Below are positions 34,704 to 43,358 of a stretch of 64,000 nucleotides of DNA, piece by piece. Made by a program: the position numbers and the translations under genes. The stretch lies in contig NZ_JAJQJH010000001.1 of NCBI RefSeq assembly GCF_029544075.1, positions 310,001-374,000 on the forward strand, in the 5' to 3' direction. Positions within the stretch are counted from its first letter, which is position 1, and each line of letters opens with the position of its first letter. The notes beneath the pieces were generated by a model. It did no database searches and was not told the DNA's origin. It saw only the letters and a program-made list of their open reading frames with translations. This stretch comes from Chromohalobacter canadensis. Lineage in GTDB: Bacteria; Pseudomonadota; Gammaproteobacteria; Pseudomonadales; Halomonadaceae.

Positions 34704-36318
34704 TGGACTCTTCCTCCGGCGCGGGACGTTTCGGTGTCGGCGTGTAATGGTTGACGGCTTCGGGCGTGGCCGGAGCCGTGGGCTCGTCATCTGGATGTGT
34801 CATCGGCTTGACCAGCGTGGCGGTTTGCTTGCGTGCGCCGAACAGGCTGGCATCGCTGTCGCCGCCGTGGCAGCCGTTGCCGAACGAGAAGCCGCAGCCG
34901 CCGCGTTCGGGGAAGGCTTCGCGGGCCTGCTCACGGTGGCTGGTGGGGATCACGAAGCGGTCCTCGTAGTTGGCGATGGCCAGGTAGCGGTACATTTCCT
35001 CGACCTGGGCTTCGGTCAGGCCCACGGCGTCGAGCACCTCCTCGGCTTTGTGGCCGTCGACCTGCTGGGCACGCTTGTACAGACGCATCGCCATCAGACG
35101 CTTGAGGGCGAGCACCACGGGTTCTTCCTCGCCGGCGGTGAGCAGGTTGGCGAGGTAGCGCACCGGGATGCGCAGCGACTCGATGTCGGGCAGCACGCCG
35201 TCGCTTTCGATATACCCGGCCTCGGCGGCGGACTGGATCGGCGACAGCGGCGGCACGTACCACACCATCGGTAGGGTGCGATATTCCGGGTGCAGCGGCA
35301 GCGCTAGCCCCCAATCCATGGCCAGCTTGTAGACCGGCGAGGCCTGGGCGGCCTTGAGCACGTTCTCGGGGATGCCGTCACGCTTGGCCTGGGCGATCAC
35401 TTCGGGGTCGAAGGGGTCGAGGAAGATCTCGCGCTGGCGGTGGTAAAGGTCGCGCTCGTCGGGAGACGACGCCACTTCCTGGATACGGTCGGCGTCGTAC
35501 AGCAACACGCCGAGATAGCGGATGCGGCCCACGCAGGTCTCGGAGCAGACCGTCGGCATGCCGGACTCGATGCGCGGGTAGCAGAAGATGCACTTCTCGG
35601 ATTTTCCGGTTTTCCAGTTGTAATAGATCTTCTTGTACGGGCAGCCCGAGATGCACATACGCCAGCCGCGGCATTTGTCCTGATCGATCAGCACGATGCC
35701 GTCTTCCTCGCGCTTGTAGATCGCGCCACTCGGGCAAGATGCCACGCATGTCGGGTTGAGGCAGTGCTCGCATAGGCGCGGCAGGTACATCATGAAGGTG
35801 TTCTCGAACTGGCCGTAGATATCGGCCTGGATCTTCTCGAAATTCTTGTCCTTGCGGCGCTTGGAAAACTCGGTGCCGAGGATCTCTTCCCAGTTGGGGC
35901 CCCACTCGATCTTGTTCATGCGCTGACCGGTGATGGCGCTGCGCGGGCGCGCTACCGGCTGATGCTGGCCTTCGCCGGCCTTGTGCAGGTGCTGGTAGTC
36001 GAAGTCGAACGGCTCGTAGTAGTCGTCGATCTCGGGCAGGTCGGGGTTGGCGAACAACTTGGCCAGTACCCGGTAACGCCCGCCGATACGCGGCTGGATG
36101 GAGCCGTTCCTGTTGCGCAACCAACCGCCTTTCCACTTCTGCTGGTTCTCCCATTCCTTGGGGTAGCCGACGCCGGGCTTGGTCTCGACGTTGTTGAACC
36201 AGGCGTACTCGACCCCCTCGCGGCTGGTCCAGACGTTCTTGCAGGTCACCGAGCAGGTGTGGCAGCCGATACACTTGTCGAGGTTGAGGACCATGCCCAC
36301 CTGTGAGCGAATTTTCAT
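34696..36318 (-). CDS. narH: Respiratory nitrate reductase beta subunit NarH
   Basis: Iron-sulfur electron-transfer subunit of 540 residues (usually about 510). Four cysteine groups are visible: CIGCHTCSVTCK at residue 16, CEHCLNPTCVASCPSG, CRGWRMCISGCPYKK (with the tryptophan typical of the 3Fe-4S site) and CIFCYPRIESG. The extra length is a proline-rich C-terminal tail. The start has GGAG at 8 nt. It begins a transcription unit, with narG not upstream of it as is usual but at 45.4-49.2 kb. Confidence 0.95.
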   Translation of the reverse strand: MKIRSQVGMVLNLDKCIGCHTCSVTCKNVWTSREGVEYAWFNNVETKPGVGYPKEWENQQKWKGGWLRNRNGSIQPRIGGRYRVLAKLFANPDLPEIDDYYEPFDFDYQHLHKAGEGQHQPVARPRSAITGQRMNKIEWGPNWEEILGTEFSKRRKDKNFEKIQADIYGQFENTFMMYLPRLCEHCLNPTCVASCPSGAIYKREEDGIVLIDQDKCRGWRMCISGCPYKKIYYNWKTGKSEKCIFCYPRIESGMPTVCSETCVGRIRYLGVLLYDADRIQEVASSPDERDLYHRQREIFLDPFDPEVIAQAKRDGIPENVLKAAQASPVYKLAMDWGLALPLHPEYRTLPMVWYVPPLSPIQSAAEAGYIESDGVLPDIESLRIPVRYLANLLTAGEEEPVVLALKRLMAMRLYKRAQQVDGHKAEEVLDAVGLTEAQVEEMYRYLAIANYEDRFVIPTSHREQAREAFPERGGCGFSFGNGCHGGDSDASLFGARKQTATLVKPMTHPDDEPTAPATPEAVNHYTPTPKRPAPEEESNA

Positions 36319-36473
36319 ATCACGGTCTCCGCGGTAGTTATGTCTTCAACCAGTCGGCAGCGTTGCATCAGGGCCAGGCAGTTTCGCCGGCTCAGCCCGC
36401 TGCACGATGTCTCCCTGGACCCGTTGAAGCGTCTTTTCGAAAGCCACTTTGGGCTTTTCGGTGAGGCGGGTTT

Positions 36474-36539
36474 TTGACTCGAATCAAGTCGTCGAGCCCG
36501 CCGTTCGGTGCCGGGGTGCTGGGTACTCCCTTGGAGGTA
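36474..36539 (-). promoter_or_regulatory. FNR box and NarL 7-2-7 site upstream of narH
   Basis: TTGACTCGAATCAA (36474-36487) is an FNR-type box. TACTCCC-TT-GGAGGTA (36524-36539) is an inverted heptamer pair of NarL/NarP type, centred 51 bp further upstream. Two more GGGGGTA half-sites lie near 36601-36637. The 412-bp gap between narK2 and narH therefore looks like a nitrate- and anaerobiosis-responsive promoter for narHJI. No trace of narG was seen in it. Confidence 0.7.
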
Positions 36540-36676
36540 GAATCGCCGTTCACAGCAAGTTACTGTTTCCTCGATGTTTTATGCCGGTATCTATACCTTG
36601 GGGGGTAGGCGATAAACGAGGGGAGCTCTTTGGGGGTAGGGAGAACTGCGGAAAGAGCGGGCGGGCAGCAGCAATG

Positions 36677-36704
36677 AAGAGAGCCGGCGGATGCCGGCTC
36701 TCTT
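36677..36704 (-). terminator. Stem-loop terminator after the second narK
   Basis: A perfect 12-bp inverted repeat AAGAGAGCCGGC / GCCGGCTCTCTT has a GGAT loop and lies 27 bp after the narK stop. The T-run is short, but the stem is strong. It separates narK from the narH promoter. Confidence 0.7.
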
Positions 36705-36730
36705 AATCCACGCGTTTGATCAGACTGGGA

Positions 36731-38128
36731 TCAGCACGGTGTCTCGGCATTCCTGCGGGTGTAATAGAACCAAGTCAGGCTCATGCAGATCACATAGAAG
36801 ACGATGAAGCCGTAGAGTGCCGCTTCCGCTCCGCCGGTCAATGCGATGGAACTGCCGAAGGTCTTGGGGATGAAGAAGGCACCGTAGGCGGCGATCGCCG
36901 AGGTGAAGCCGATGGTTGCCGCTGATTCCTTGTCGCCCTGTTGGCGTTGCGCCGCACTATCAAGATTCGGCATAAGGCGCGCCACCTCCTGACGGAAGAT
37001 CTCGGGAATCATCTGGAAGGTACTGGCATTGCCCACCCCGGTAAAGAAGAACAGCAGCAGGAACATGGCGAAGAAGCCCCAGAAAGCGCCCGGCTGGTCC
37101 TTGATGCCGAGGAAGAACAGCACCCCGGCGACACAGGCGATCATACCGGCGAACACCCACAGTGTGACCCGGGCGCCGCCGAAGCGATCCGAGACCCAGC
37201 CGGTGCCGGCACGCGACAGCGCCCCCACCAGTGGCCCCAGGAAGGCGAATTTGAGTACGTCGACCTCGGGGAACTGATTGGCTGCCAGCAACGGAAAACC
37301 AGCCGAATAACCGATGAAGCTGCCGAAGGTACCGGTATAGAGCATGCACATCAGCCAGTTGTGCTTGCGTTTGAAGATGACTGACTGATCCTTGAACGAG
37401 GAGCGCGCGCTGGCGATATCGTTCATGCCGAACCAGGCTGCCGCGGTACCGAGCAGGATGAACGGCAGCCAGATGAAGCCGGCGTTCTGCAACCACAGGC
37501 GCTGGGTGTCCCCCAGCGTCTGCGGCTCACCGCCCAGCGCACCGAAGACCCCGGCGGTGATCACCAGCGGCACCACGAACTGCATGACGCTGACCCCCAG
37601 GTTGCCCAGCCCGGCATTGAGCGCCAGGGCGTTGCCCTTCTCGCGCTTGGGATAGAAAAACGAGATGTTGGCCATGCTGGAAGCGAAGTTGCCGCCGCCG
37701 AACCCGCATAGTAGTGCCACAATCAACATGACCAGATAGGGGGTGTCCGGGTTCTGCACCGCAAAGCCGATCCACAGCGCCGGCAGCGCCAGCGAGGCGG
37801 TCGACAGCGCGGTAAAGCGTCGGCCGCCGACGATTGGCACCATGAAACTGTAGAAGATGCGCAGTGTGGCGCCGGACAAACCCGGTAGCGCGGCCAGCCA
37901 GAACAACTGGTTGGAGGTGTAGTCGAAACCCACCTGGGGCAGTTTGGCGACCACCACCGACCAGACCATCCATACGCAGAAGGCCAGCAGCAGACAGAAA
38001 ATGGAGATCCACAGGTTGCGGGTGGCAATGGACTTGCCGACGCTCCCCCAGAACTCGGTGTCCTCGGGTCGCCAGTCGGTGAGTACCCGCGACTGCTCAC
38101 CTTTGTGTAGCGTGTTGTCCATGGACAT
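36731..38128 (-). CDS. narK2: NarK2-type nitrate/nitrite antiporter
   Basis: Major facilitator transporter of 465 residues with 12 predicted helices. Nitrate-signature glycine-rich segments are GFGGGNFASSMANISFFYP and FFTGVGNASTFQMIP. ATG 38128 has AGGAG 9 nt upstream. NarK2-type proteins exchange nitrate for nitrite. It follows the other narK by 68 bp and in many denitrifiers would lead into narG, but here a terminator and the narH promoter follow. Confidence 0.88.
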   Translation of the reverse strand: MSMDNTLHKGEQSRVLTDWRPEDTEFWGSVGKSIATRNLWISIFCLLLAFCVWMVWSVVVAKLPQVGFDYTSNQLFWLAALPGLSGATLRIFYSFMVPIVGGRRFTALSTASLALPALWIGFAVQNPDTPYLVMLIVALLCGFGGGNFASSMANISFFYPKREKGNALALNAGLGNLGVSVMQFVVPLVITAGVFGALGGEPQTLGDTQRLWLQNAGFIWLPFILLGTAAAWFGMNDIASARSSFKDQSVIFKRKHNWLMCMLYTGTFGSFIGYSAGFPLLAANQFPEVDVLKFAFLGPLVGALSRAGTGWVSDRFGGARVTLWVFAGMIACVAGVLFFLGIKDQPGAFWGFFAMFLLLFFFTGVGNASTFQMIPEIFRQEVARLMPNLDSAAQRQQGDKESAATIGFTSAIAAYGAFFIPKTFGSSIALTGGAEAALYGFIVFYVICMSLTWFYYTRRNAETPC

Positions 38129-38196
38129 GCTCGTTATCTCCTGATAGTTGCTCTTGGCGACCGGGGCCCAGCGCTCCGGTTGCACCGTTTTCGTGG

Positions 38197-39549
38197 TTAG
38201 GTTCGGGCATCCGTCTCCCCGGTCTTCCGACGGTTTCCGCCCGGCGATTCCTGGACTTCCGGCAGGTATCGATAGCGCTCCTCCGAGAGCTCGGGGATGC
38301 GCCGGCGCTCCATGCGCCGGATCGCCATGTGCATCCAGACCAGGGAAACGGCGACGAGCACGAACATCACCATGTAGGAGGTGGTCCACACGCCCGTGAG
38401 GTCGAGTACGATTCCGAAGGTAATGGGCAGGAAAAAGCCACCCAGGCCGCCGATCATACCCACCAGACCACCGACGGAGCCGACGTGATTCGGGTAGTAG
38501 ACGGGGATGTGCTTGTAGACGGCCGCCTTGCCCAGGGACATGAAGAAACCGAGCAACACCGTGAGCACTACCACGCCCCACAGAGGCATCGCCAAACTGA
38601 ACTCGATCAGGCCTTCCTTGCCCTGAATAGCGTATCGAGTCTCCGGGTAGGCGAGCAGGAACAGGCATACCAGCGAGACAATGAAGGTCAGATACATTAC
38701 CGCGCGGGCACCGAAACGATCGGAGAGGTAGCCGCCAAAGGCCCGGAACACGCTTGCCGGCAGCGAATACAGCGCCGTGAGAGTGCCGGCGACCGCGATG
38801 CTCACGTCGTAAGCGCCGACGTAGTAGCGCGGCAGGTAGGAGGCGAGGGCGACGAAGCCGCCAAACACGAAGAAGTAGTAGAGCGCGAAGCGCCATACCT
38901 GGGGGTGACGCAAAGGCTCGAGTTGGGTGAGTGCGGAGGTGCCATGTGCGCCGGCACGGCGACGGGCCATCGTCATCGGGTCTTCCTTGGTGAATACCCA
39001 GAAAACCACCGCCATGATCGCCAGGACCACGGCGTAGATCACCGCCGTGTGCTCCCAGCCGAGGGCGATCAGCAGAAACGGGGCACCGAAATTGGTGATC
39101 GCCGCGCCCACGTTACCGGCGCCGAAGATCCCCAGTGCGGTGCCTTGGTGCTCTTCCTCGAACCAGTAGGAGGTGTAGGCAATCCCTACGATGAACGACC
39201 CGCCGGCCAGACCCACACCGAGCGCGGCGATCAGGAACATCCAGTAGGTCTCCACATAGGAGAGCAGGAATACGCACACCGAGGTCACGAGCATGAGGAT
39301 GCTGAACACCCGGCGGCCGCCGAGTTGTTCGGTCCAGATACCGAGGAAGATCCGGCTGATGGAGCCGGTCAGCACAGGGGTTGCGACCAGGATGCCGAAC
39401 TCCGTCTCGCTGAGGCCGAGATCCTGCTTGATCCTCACGCCGATAATCGAAAAAATCGTCCACACCGCAAAGCACACGGTGAACGCTACAGTGCTCAGCG
39501 ACAGTGCCCGATACTGATCGGGCCTCGTTACGCCTTCCAGATTCTTCAT
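38197..39549 (-). CDS. narK1: NarK1-type nitrate/proton symporter
   Basis: Major facilitator transporter of 450 residues. It contains FGAGNVGAAITNFGAP and MIGGLGGFFLPI, the paired nitrate-nitrite porter motifs, and ends in a basic cytoplasmic tail. NarK1-type members bring in nitrate with protons to start respiration. It is first in the narK1-narK2 unit and divergent from narXL. The FNR box about 150 bp upstream belongs to it. Confidence 0.87.
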   Translation of the reverse strand: MKNLEGVTRPDQYRALSLSTVAFTVCFAVWTIFSIIGVRIKQDLGLSETEFGILVATPVLTGSISRIFLGIWTEQLGGRRVFSILMLVTSVCVFLLSYVETYWMFLIAALGVGLAGGSFIVGIAYTSYWFEEEHQGTALGIFGAGNVGAAITNFGAPFLLIALGWEHTAVIYAVVLAIMAVVFWVFTKEDPMTMARRRAGAHGTSALTQLEPLRHPQVWRFALYYFFVFGGFVALASYLPRYYVGAYDVSIAVAGTLTALYSLPASVFRAFGGYLSDRFGARAVMYLTFIVSLVCLFLLAYPETRYAIQGKEGLIEFSLAMPLWGVVVLTVLLGFFMSLGKAAVYKHIPVYYPNHVGSVGGLVGMIGGLGGFFLPITFGIVLDLTGVWTTSYMVMFVLVAVSLVWMHMAIRRMERRRIPELSEERYRYLPEVQESPGGNRRKTGETDART

Positions 39550-39690
39550 GATAGCCTTCCTGACACGAAAGAAATGATCGAGTGGGATTCAGGACGAGAA
39601 CGGATAATATGCTTGACTTGTTGGCTTGCCATCGCGAGCCCTCCCGCTGGAACCTGAGGCCACCATAGGCACGGTGCACTCGACCGTTGT

Positions 39691-39756
39691 TGACGCGAAT
39701 CAAGGGAGCTCATGGGGCGGGCGGGGTAGGCTAGCGTGGCTACCCCCTAAGAGGTA
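39691..39756 (-). promoter_or_regulatory. FNR box and NarL 7-2-7 site between narK1 and narX
   Basis: TTGACGCGAATCAA (39691-39704) is an FNR-type box. TACCCCC-TA-AGAGGTA (39741-39756) fits the NarL 7-2-7 pattern. Their centres are 51 bp apart, the same spacing as upstream of narH. They lie in the 323-bp divergent region, which otherwise holds only promoter-like sequence. Confidence 0.72.
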
Positions 39757-39872
39757 GCCAGATATTTTTATTCATCGTTTTGTTTTATAAGCATTTTTAA
39801 CAAGCATGGGGTCACGCTGAGGTCCGCTGAAGCGGTAGCGAGGCATAGGTGGTAGTCCCGTCTGGAGCGCGC

Positions 39873-41708
39873 ATGCCTCAGTCCATTACACGTTCATTGA
39901 TCTTCCGGGCCGGCCTGGCCATGGTGGGGATCGTCGTTCTCGCCCTGACTAGCATGCTGGGCTCGATCATGATCGCCGAGACCGCCGGCGGCGATGCCGC
40001 TGCCATCAACCAGGCCGGCACCCTGCGCATGCAGGCCTACCGTCTGCTGAGCACGCACCTGCAGGCCCCAGTGGATGGCGAGGTGCTGCGCCAGCGGATC
40101 GAGCGCTTCGATGCCGACCTGACCAGCCCGGTCATCACTGCATTGATTCCCGACGGTCCGCAGCATCCCCTGGCCCAGCGCTATGCCAGCGTGACCGAGA
40201 TGTGGCAGGACATGCTGCGTCCGGCCCTGCTGGATACCGAGGCACGTCCTCCCCAGGCGCTGGCTGACCAGATCGTCCAGTTCGTCAGCGAGATAGACAA
40301 TCTGGTCGGCCAGTTGCAGCGGGAAGCCGAATCGCGCATCCAGATGCTGCGCCTGTTGCAAGGTATCGTCCTGTTCCTGACCCTGGTGCTGGTCCTCGTG
40401 GCCATGTACAAGCTGGTCAACGACGTGGTGCCGCCACTGCGCGAGCTGTTCCACGTGGTCAATCGGGTGCGTCACGGCGACTTCGCGGGACGATTGGCTT
40501 ATGAAAACAACGATGAACTGGGTCTGATCTCGCGCACTATCAATCAGATGAACGAAAGTTTGTCGCGAATGTATGCGGAACTCGAGCAGCGGGTGGAGGC
40601 CAAGACAGCCGAACTCAAGCGCAGCAACGAGTCGTTGCGACTGCTCTACGAGGCCGCCCGACAGCTCAACAGCTCGACCCCGGGCAGTGAGGATTTCCGC
40701 GACGTGCTCGAGCGTCTGGAGCAGGTCACGGGCCTCGGTCCGATTACCCTGTGCTTGTCGCAGGGCGAGGCCGAGCGCGCCTATCAGCGTATTTCCACGC
40801 AGCTGGGCGATCGCCCCGATTTCTGCCAGGCCCCGGACTGCGGCCCCTGCCTGAGTGGCGAGCGTGTTCCCCCGCGGGTGCGACCGGTGGTGGTCAGCGA
40901 GTCCGACCGCCGCTATGGCGTGTTGTTGATGCAGCACCCGGCGGGAACTCCTCCACTGCGCTGGCAGATGGACCTGGTCGAGACCGTGGCGGGGCTGATC
41001 GCCACCGCTCTCTCGCTGGCGCAAAACAACGACGAGCAGCGCCGGCTGGCCCTGATGGACGAACGTGCGGTGATCGCCCGGGAGCTGCACGACTCGCTGG
41101 CCCAGTCGCTCTCTTACCTGAAGATCCAGGTGGCGCGTCTGCAGTCGCTGATCCGACAGCAGGCTTCACCGGCCGATCAGGATGCGGTCATCGATGAGCT
41201 GCGCGAAGGTCTCAGCTCGGCCTACCGCCAGCTGCGCGAGCTGCTCAACACTTTCCGCCTGAAAATGGTCGAGCCAGGGCTCGAGGCTGCGCTCAACGAG
41301 ACGGTGCGCGAATTCGCCCAGCGCGGTGAAGTGAAAATTCTGTTCGATTACGAGCTGCGGCATTGCCCGCTGACCCCCAACGAGGAGATTCATGTGCTGC
41401 AGATTGTGCGCGAGGCGCTATCTAACGTGGTTCACCACGCCAGGGCAGAGAACTGCGATATCCACTTGCAGACCACCGAATCGGGGCAGGTCAGGGTGTC
41501 TATCCGTGACGATGGGGTGGGCTTGCCCGAGCAGCACGCGCGGCTCAACCACTATGGCACCACGATCATGGACGAGCGTGCGGTCGGCCTGGGCGGCACG
41601 CTCGAGATGCACAATCGCGCCGAAGGGGGCACGCAAGTAGTGCTGTGTTTCACCCCGCAGGTCACCGCCGGGAGCGAATCGGTTACTCTGCTGGGAGGCG
41701 TCCAATGA
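39873..41708 (+). CDS. narX: Nitrate/nitrite sensor histidine kinase NarX
   Basis: Membrane sensor kinase of 611 residues. A periplasmic domain lies between two TM helices and contains the P-box INQAGTLRMQAYRL, which binds nitrate. A HAMP domain, a central cysteine cluster (FCQAPDCGPCLS) and the HPK7-type dimerisation helix with the phospho-histidine in ARELHDSLAQSLSYLK follow. EALSNVVHHA and DDGVGLPE form the ATPase. ATG 39873 has GGAG at 6 nt. It overlaps narL as ATGA. Confidence 0.93.
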   Translation: MPQSITRSLIFRAGLAMVGIVVLALTSMLGSIMIAETAGGDAAAINQAGTLRMQAYRLLSTHLQAPVDGEVLRQRIERFDADLTSPVITALIPDGPQHPLAQRYASVTEMWQDMLRPALLDTEARPPQALADQIVQFVSEIDNLVGQLQREAESRIQMLRLLQGIVLFLTLVLVLVAMYKLVNDVVPPLRELFHVVNRVRHGDFAGRLAYENNDELGLISRTINQMNESLSRMYAELEQRVEAKTAELKRSNESLRLLYEAARQLNSSTPGSEDFRDVLERLEQVTGLGPITLCLSQGEAERAYQRISTQLGDRPDFCQAPDCGPCLSGERVPPRVRPVVVSESDRRYGVLLMQHPAGTPPLRWQMDLVETVAGLIATALSLAQNNDEQRRLALMDERAVIARELHDSLAQSLSYLKIQVARLQSLIRQQASPADQDAVIDELREGLSSAYRQLRELLNTFRLKMVEPGLEAALNETVREFAQRGEVKILFDYELRHCPLTPNEEIHVLQIVREALSNVVHHARAENCDIHLQTTESGQVRVSIRDDGVGLPEQHARLNHYGTTIMDERAVGLGGTLEMHNRAEGGTQVVLCFTPQVTAGSESVTLLGGVQ

Positions 41709-42346
41709 GCGAAACACGCATCCTGATCGTCGACGATCATCCGCTGTTCCGGCGCGGTGTGCGCCAACTGGTCGAGATGGACCCGGGCATGACCATCGCC
41801 GGCGAGGCATCCAACGGCGTTGAGTCTGTCGAGGCGGCAGGCCAACTCGATCTCGACCTGATCCTGATGGATCTGAATATGGCCAATGTGGACGGGCTCG
41901 AAGCCCTGCGCCAGATGCGCAGCAACGGCGTCGATACGCGGATCGTGATGCTCACCGTTTCTGATGCCGACGACGACGTGGTTGCCGCGCTGCGTGCCGG
42001 CGCTGATGGCTACCTGCTCAAGGATATGGAGCCCGAGGACTTGCTTGCACGTATCAAGGAGGCCGCCGAGGGCAAGCTGGTGATCAGTCCGCAGCTCGCC
42101 GCGATCCTGGCGGGTATCGTCAGTGGCGGCCGTGCGGCGCCCGCCGATGCGTTGTCGTCGCTGACATCGCGTGAGCTCGACATCCTGCGGGCGCTGGCCC
42201 GCGGCATGAGTAACAAGATGATCGCGCGGCGGCTCGATATCACCGAGGGTACGGTGAAGGTTCACGTCAAGAACCTGCTCAAGAAACTCGGCCTGCGTTC
42301 GCGGGTGGAGGCGGCGGTGTGGGCGGTCAATCATGAGGTTTCGTAA
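41705..42346 (+). CDS. narL: Nitrate response regulator NarL
   Basis: Two-component regulator of 213 residues. The receiver domain has DDHPLFRRG and the phospho-acceptor aspartate in LILMDLNM. The C-terminal LuxR-type HTH reads LTSRELDILRALARGMSNK and ITEGTVKVHVKNLLKKLG. It is coupled to narX by a 4-bp overlap. Likely targets are the 7-2-7 heptamer sites upstream of narK1, narH and narG. Confidence 0.93.
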   Translation: MSETRILIVDDHPLFRRGVRQLVEMDPGMTIAGEASNGVESVEAAGQLDLDLILMDLNMANVDGLEALRQMRSNGVDTRIVMLTVSDADDDVVAALRAGADGYLLKDMEPEDLLARIKEAAEGKLVISPQLAAILAGIVSGGRAAPADALSSLTSRELDILRALARGMSNKMIARRLDITEGTVKVHVKNLLKKLGLRSRVEAAVWAVNHEVS

Positions 42347-42350
42347 CTAG

Positions 42351-42566
42351 CTACTCCTCGACCTTGCTCAGTGCCGAGTCCTTGTGCATGGCGATGTGAT
42401 CGGTCTTGTCGCTCTTGATCTCGTACTGCGGTTCGTCCTCGCTGGCATGACGCCTATGTCCCTTGTATTCGGTATCGCGGGTGTGAACACGGATGACCCG
42501 ACCGCTGACATGGCCCGCCTCCGAGTTCCAGCGGACGCGATCGCCTACCTTGAAACGTTTAGCCAT
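42351..42566 (-). CDS. DUF2945 (HVA1-type) small protein
   Basis: Small basic/acidic protein of 71 residues (FKVGDRVRWNSEAGHVSGRV, then YEIKSDKTDHIAMHKDSAL), matching the DUF2945 family with a Tudor-like beta fold. Its function is unknown. It converges on narL with a 4-bp gap. It shows no sign of a role in nitrate respiration and may be a passenger within the nar island. Confidence 0.75.
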   Translation of the reverse strand: MAKRFKVGDRVRWNSEAGHVSGRVIRVHTRDTEYKGHRRHASEDEPQYEIKSDKTDHIAMHKDSALSKVEE

Positions 42567-42626
42567 GTTGGCCCTCCATTGCGAGGATTAGTGGAGTCGC
42601 TGCATCCAGCATAGACCTCTGTCGGA

Positions 42627-43031
42627 TTACTGAATATCGACGGCATCGCCACGGCGGTCGAACGCCAGGAAGTTATCGATGCTGCCCATCTGCAAGGCTT
42701 CGACCATACGCTGAAGGGGGCGTTCGGCCTCTTCGCTGGTCGGCGGGTTCGTGCCGTCACCGGCCAGGGCGGCGACAAAGACGATGTCCCAGGCCACGCC
42801 AGTGAGTCGGGATTCCACGACCAGCGATTCCATGTCGCTCAGTTCATCCAGCGTCTTGTCGACGCACAGGGCCGGTGTCAGTACGCCGCCTTCACCCTGT
42901 TCGAAGCGTTCGCTCTGCTGGGCGTCAGGGTTGTCGGGCAGTTCGGCCCTGGCGAAGACGAACAGTAGGCGCTGGGGGGCGGGCTGGCTGTGCACTTCGG
43001 TTAGAAGCTCTGTGTAGCTGGCAATCGCCAT
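42627..43031 (-). CDS. Small protein commonly annotated as ribonucleotide reductase subunit alpha
   Basis: Soluble protein of 134 residues from ATG 43031 (GAGGAA upstream). Features are PQRLLFVFARAELPDNP, GGVLTPALCVDKTLDELSD and a C-terminal helix with MVEALQMGSIDNFLAFDR. Homologues in databases are often labelled ribonucleotide reductase subunit alpha, but none of the catalytic motifs of that enzyme is present, so the label is probably inherited error. The true function is unknown. The open frame upstream of the ATG is unlikely to be translated. Confidence 0.65.
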   Translation of the reverse strand: MAIASYTELLTEVHSQPAPQRLLFVFARAELPDNPDAQQSERFEQGEGGVLTPALCVDKTLDELSDMESLVVESRLTGVAWDIVFVAALAGDGTNPPTSEEAERPLQRMVEALQMGSIDNFLAFDRRGDAVDIQ

Positions 43032-43358
43032 ATGGCTTTCCTCAAGAGAATGTTGGCTGGCAGCGCGTGATTTAACACGCGACATAGCCCCACACTGACC
43101 GGTCCGGCTTATGGCTTTGATGACTTCAATCAATGTTGGTTGGATATCTAACGAGACTGCGTAAAAAAACACTGTTTTAGGAGTAAGATATGCAGCAATT
43201 CTCCTGTGCGCCACTTATGCGCGACAAGAGGCACCAGGGCAACGACGCCGAGCGTGGTTCTTTTAGGGTATTGCCAAAGGGTTGCAGAGATGCCGCATGG
43301 CAGTCGATAGCTATTGGTGCAAGACTTTCTTAGTGACCTATCCGGCCCTGCCAACACC

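Noticed and set aside
38129-38896. Upstream extension of the narK2 frame
   Set aside because: It overlaps narK1 in another frame. The NarK2 start at 38128 has a proper RBS and matches the family start.
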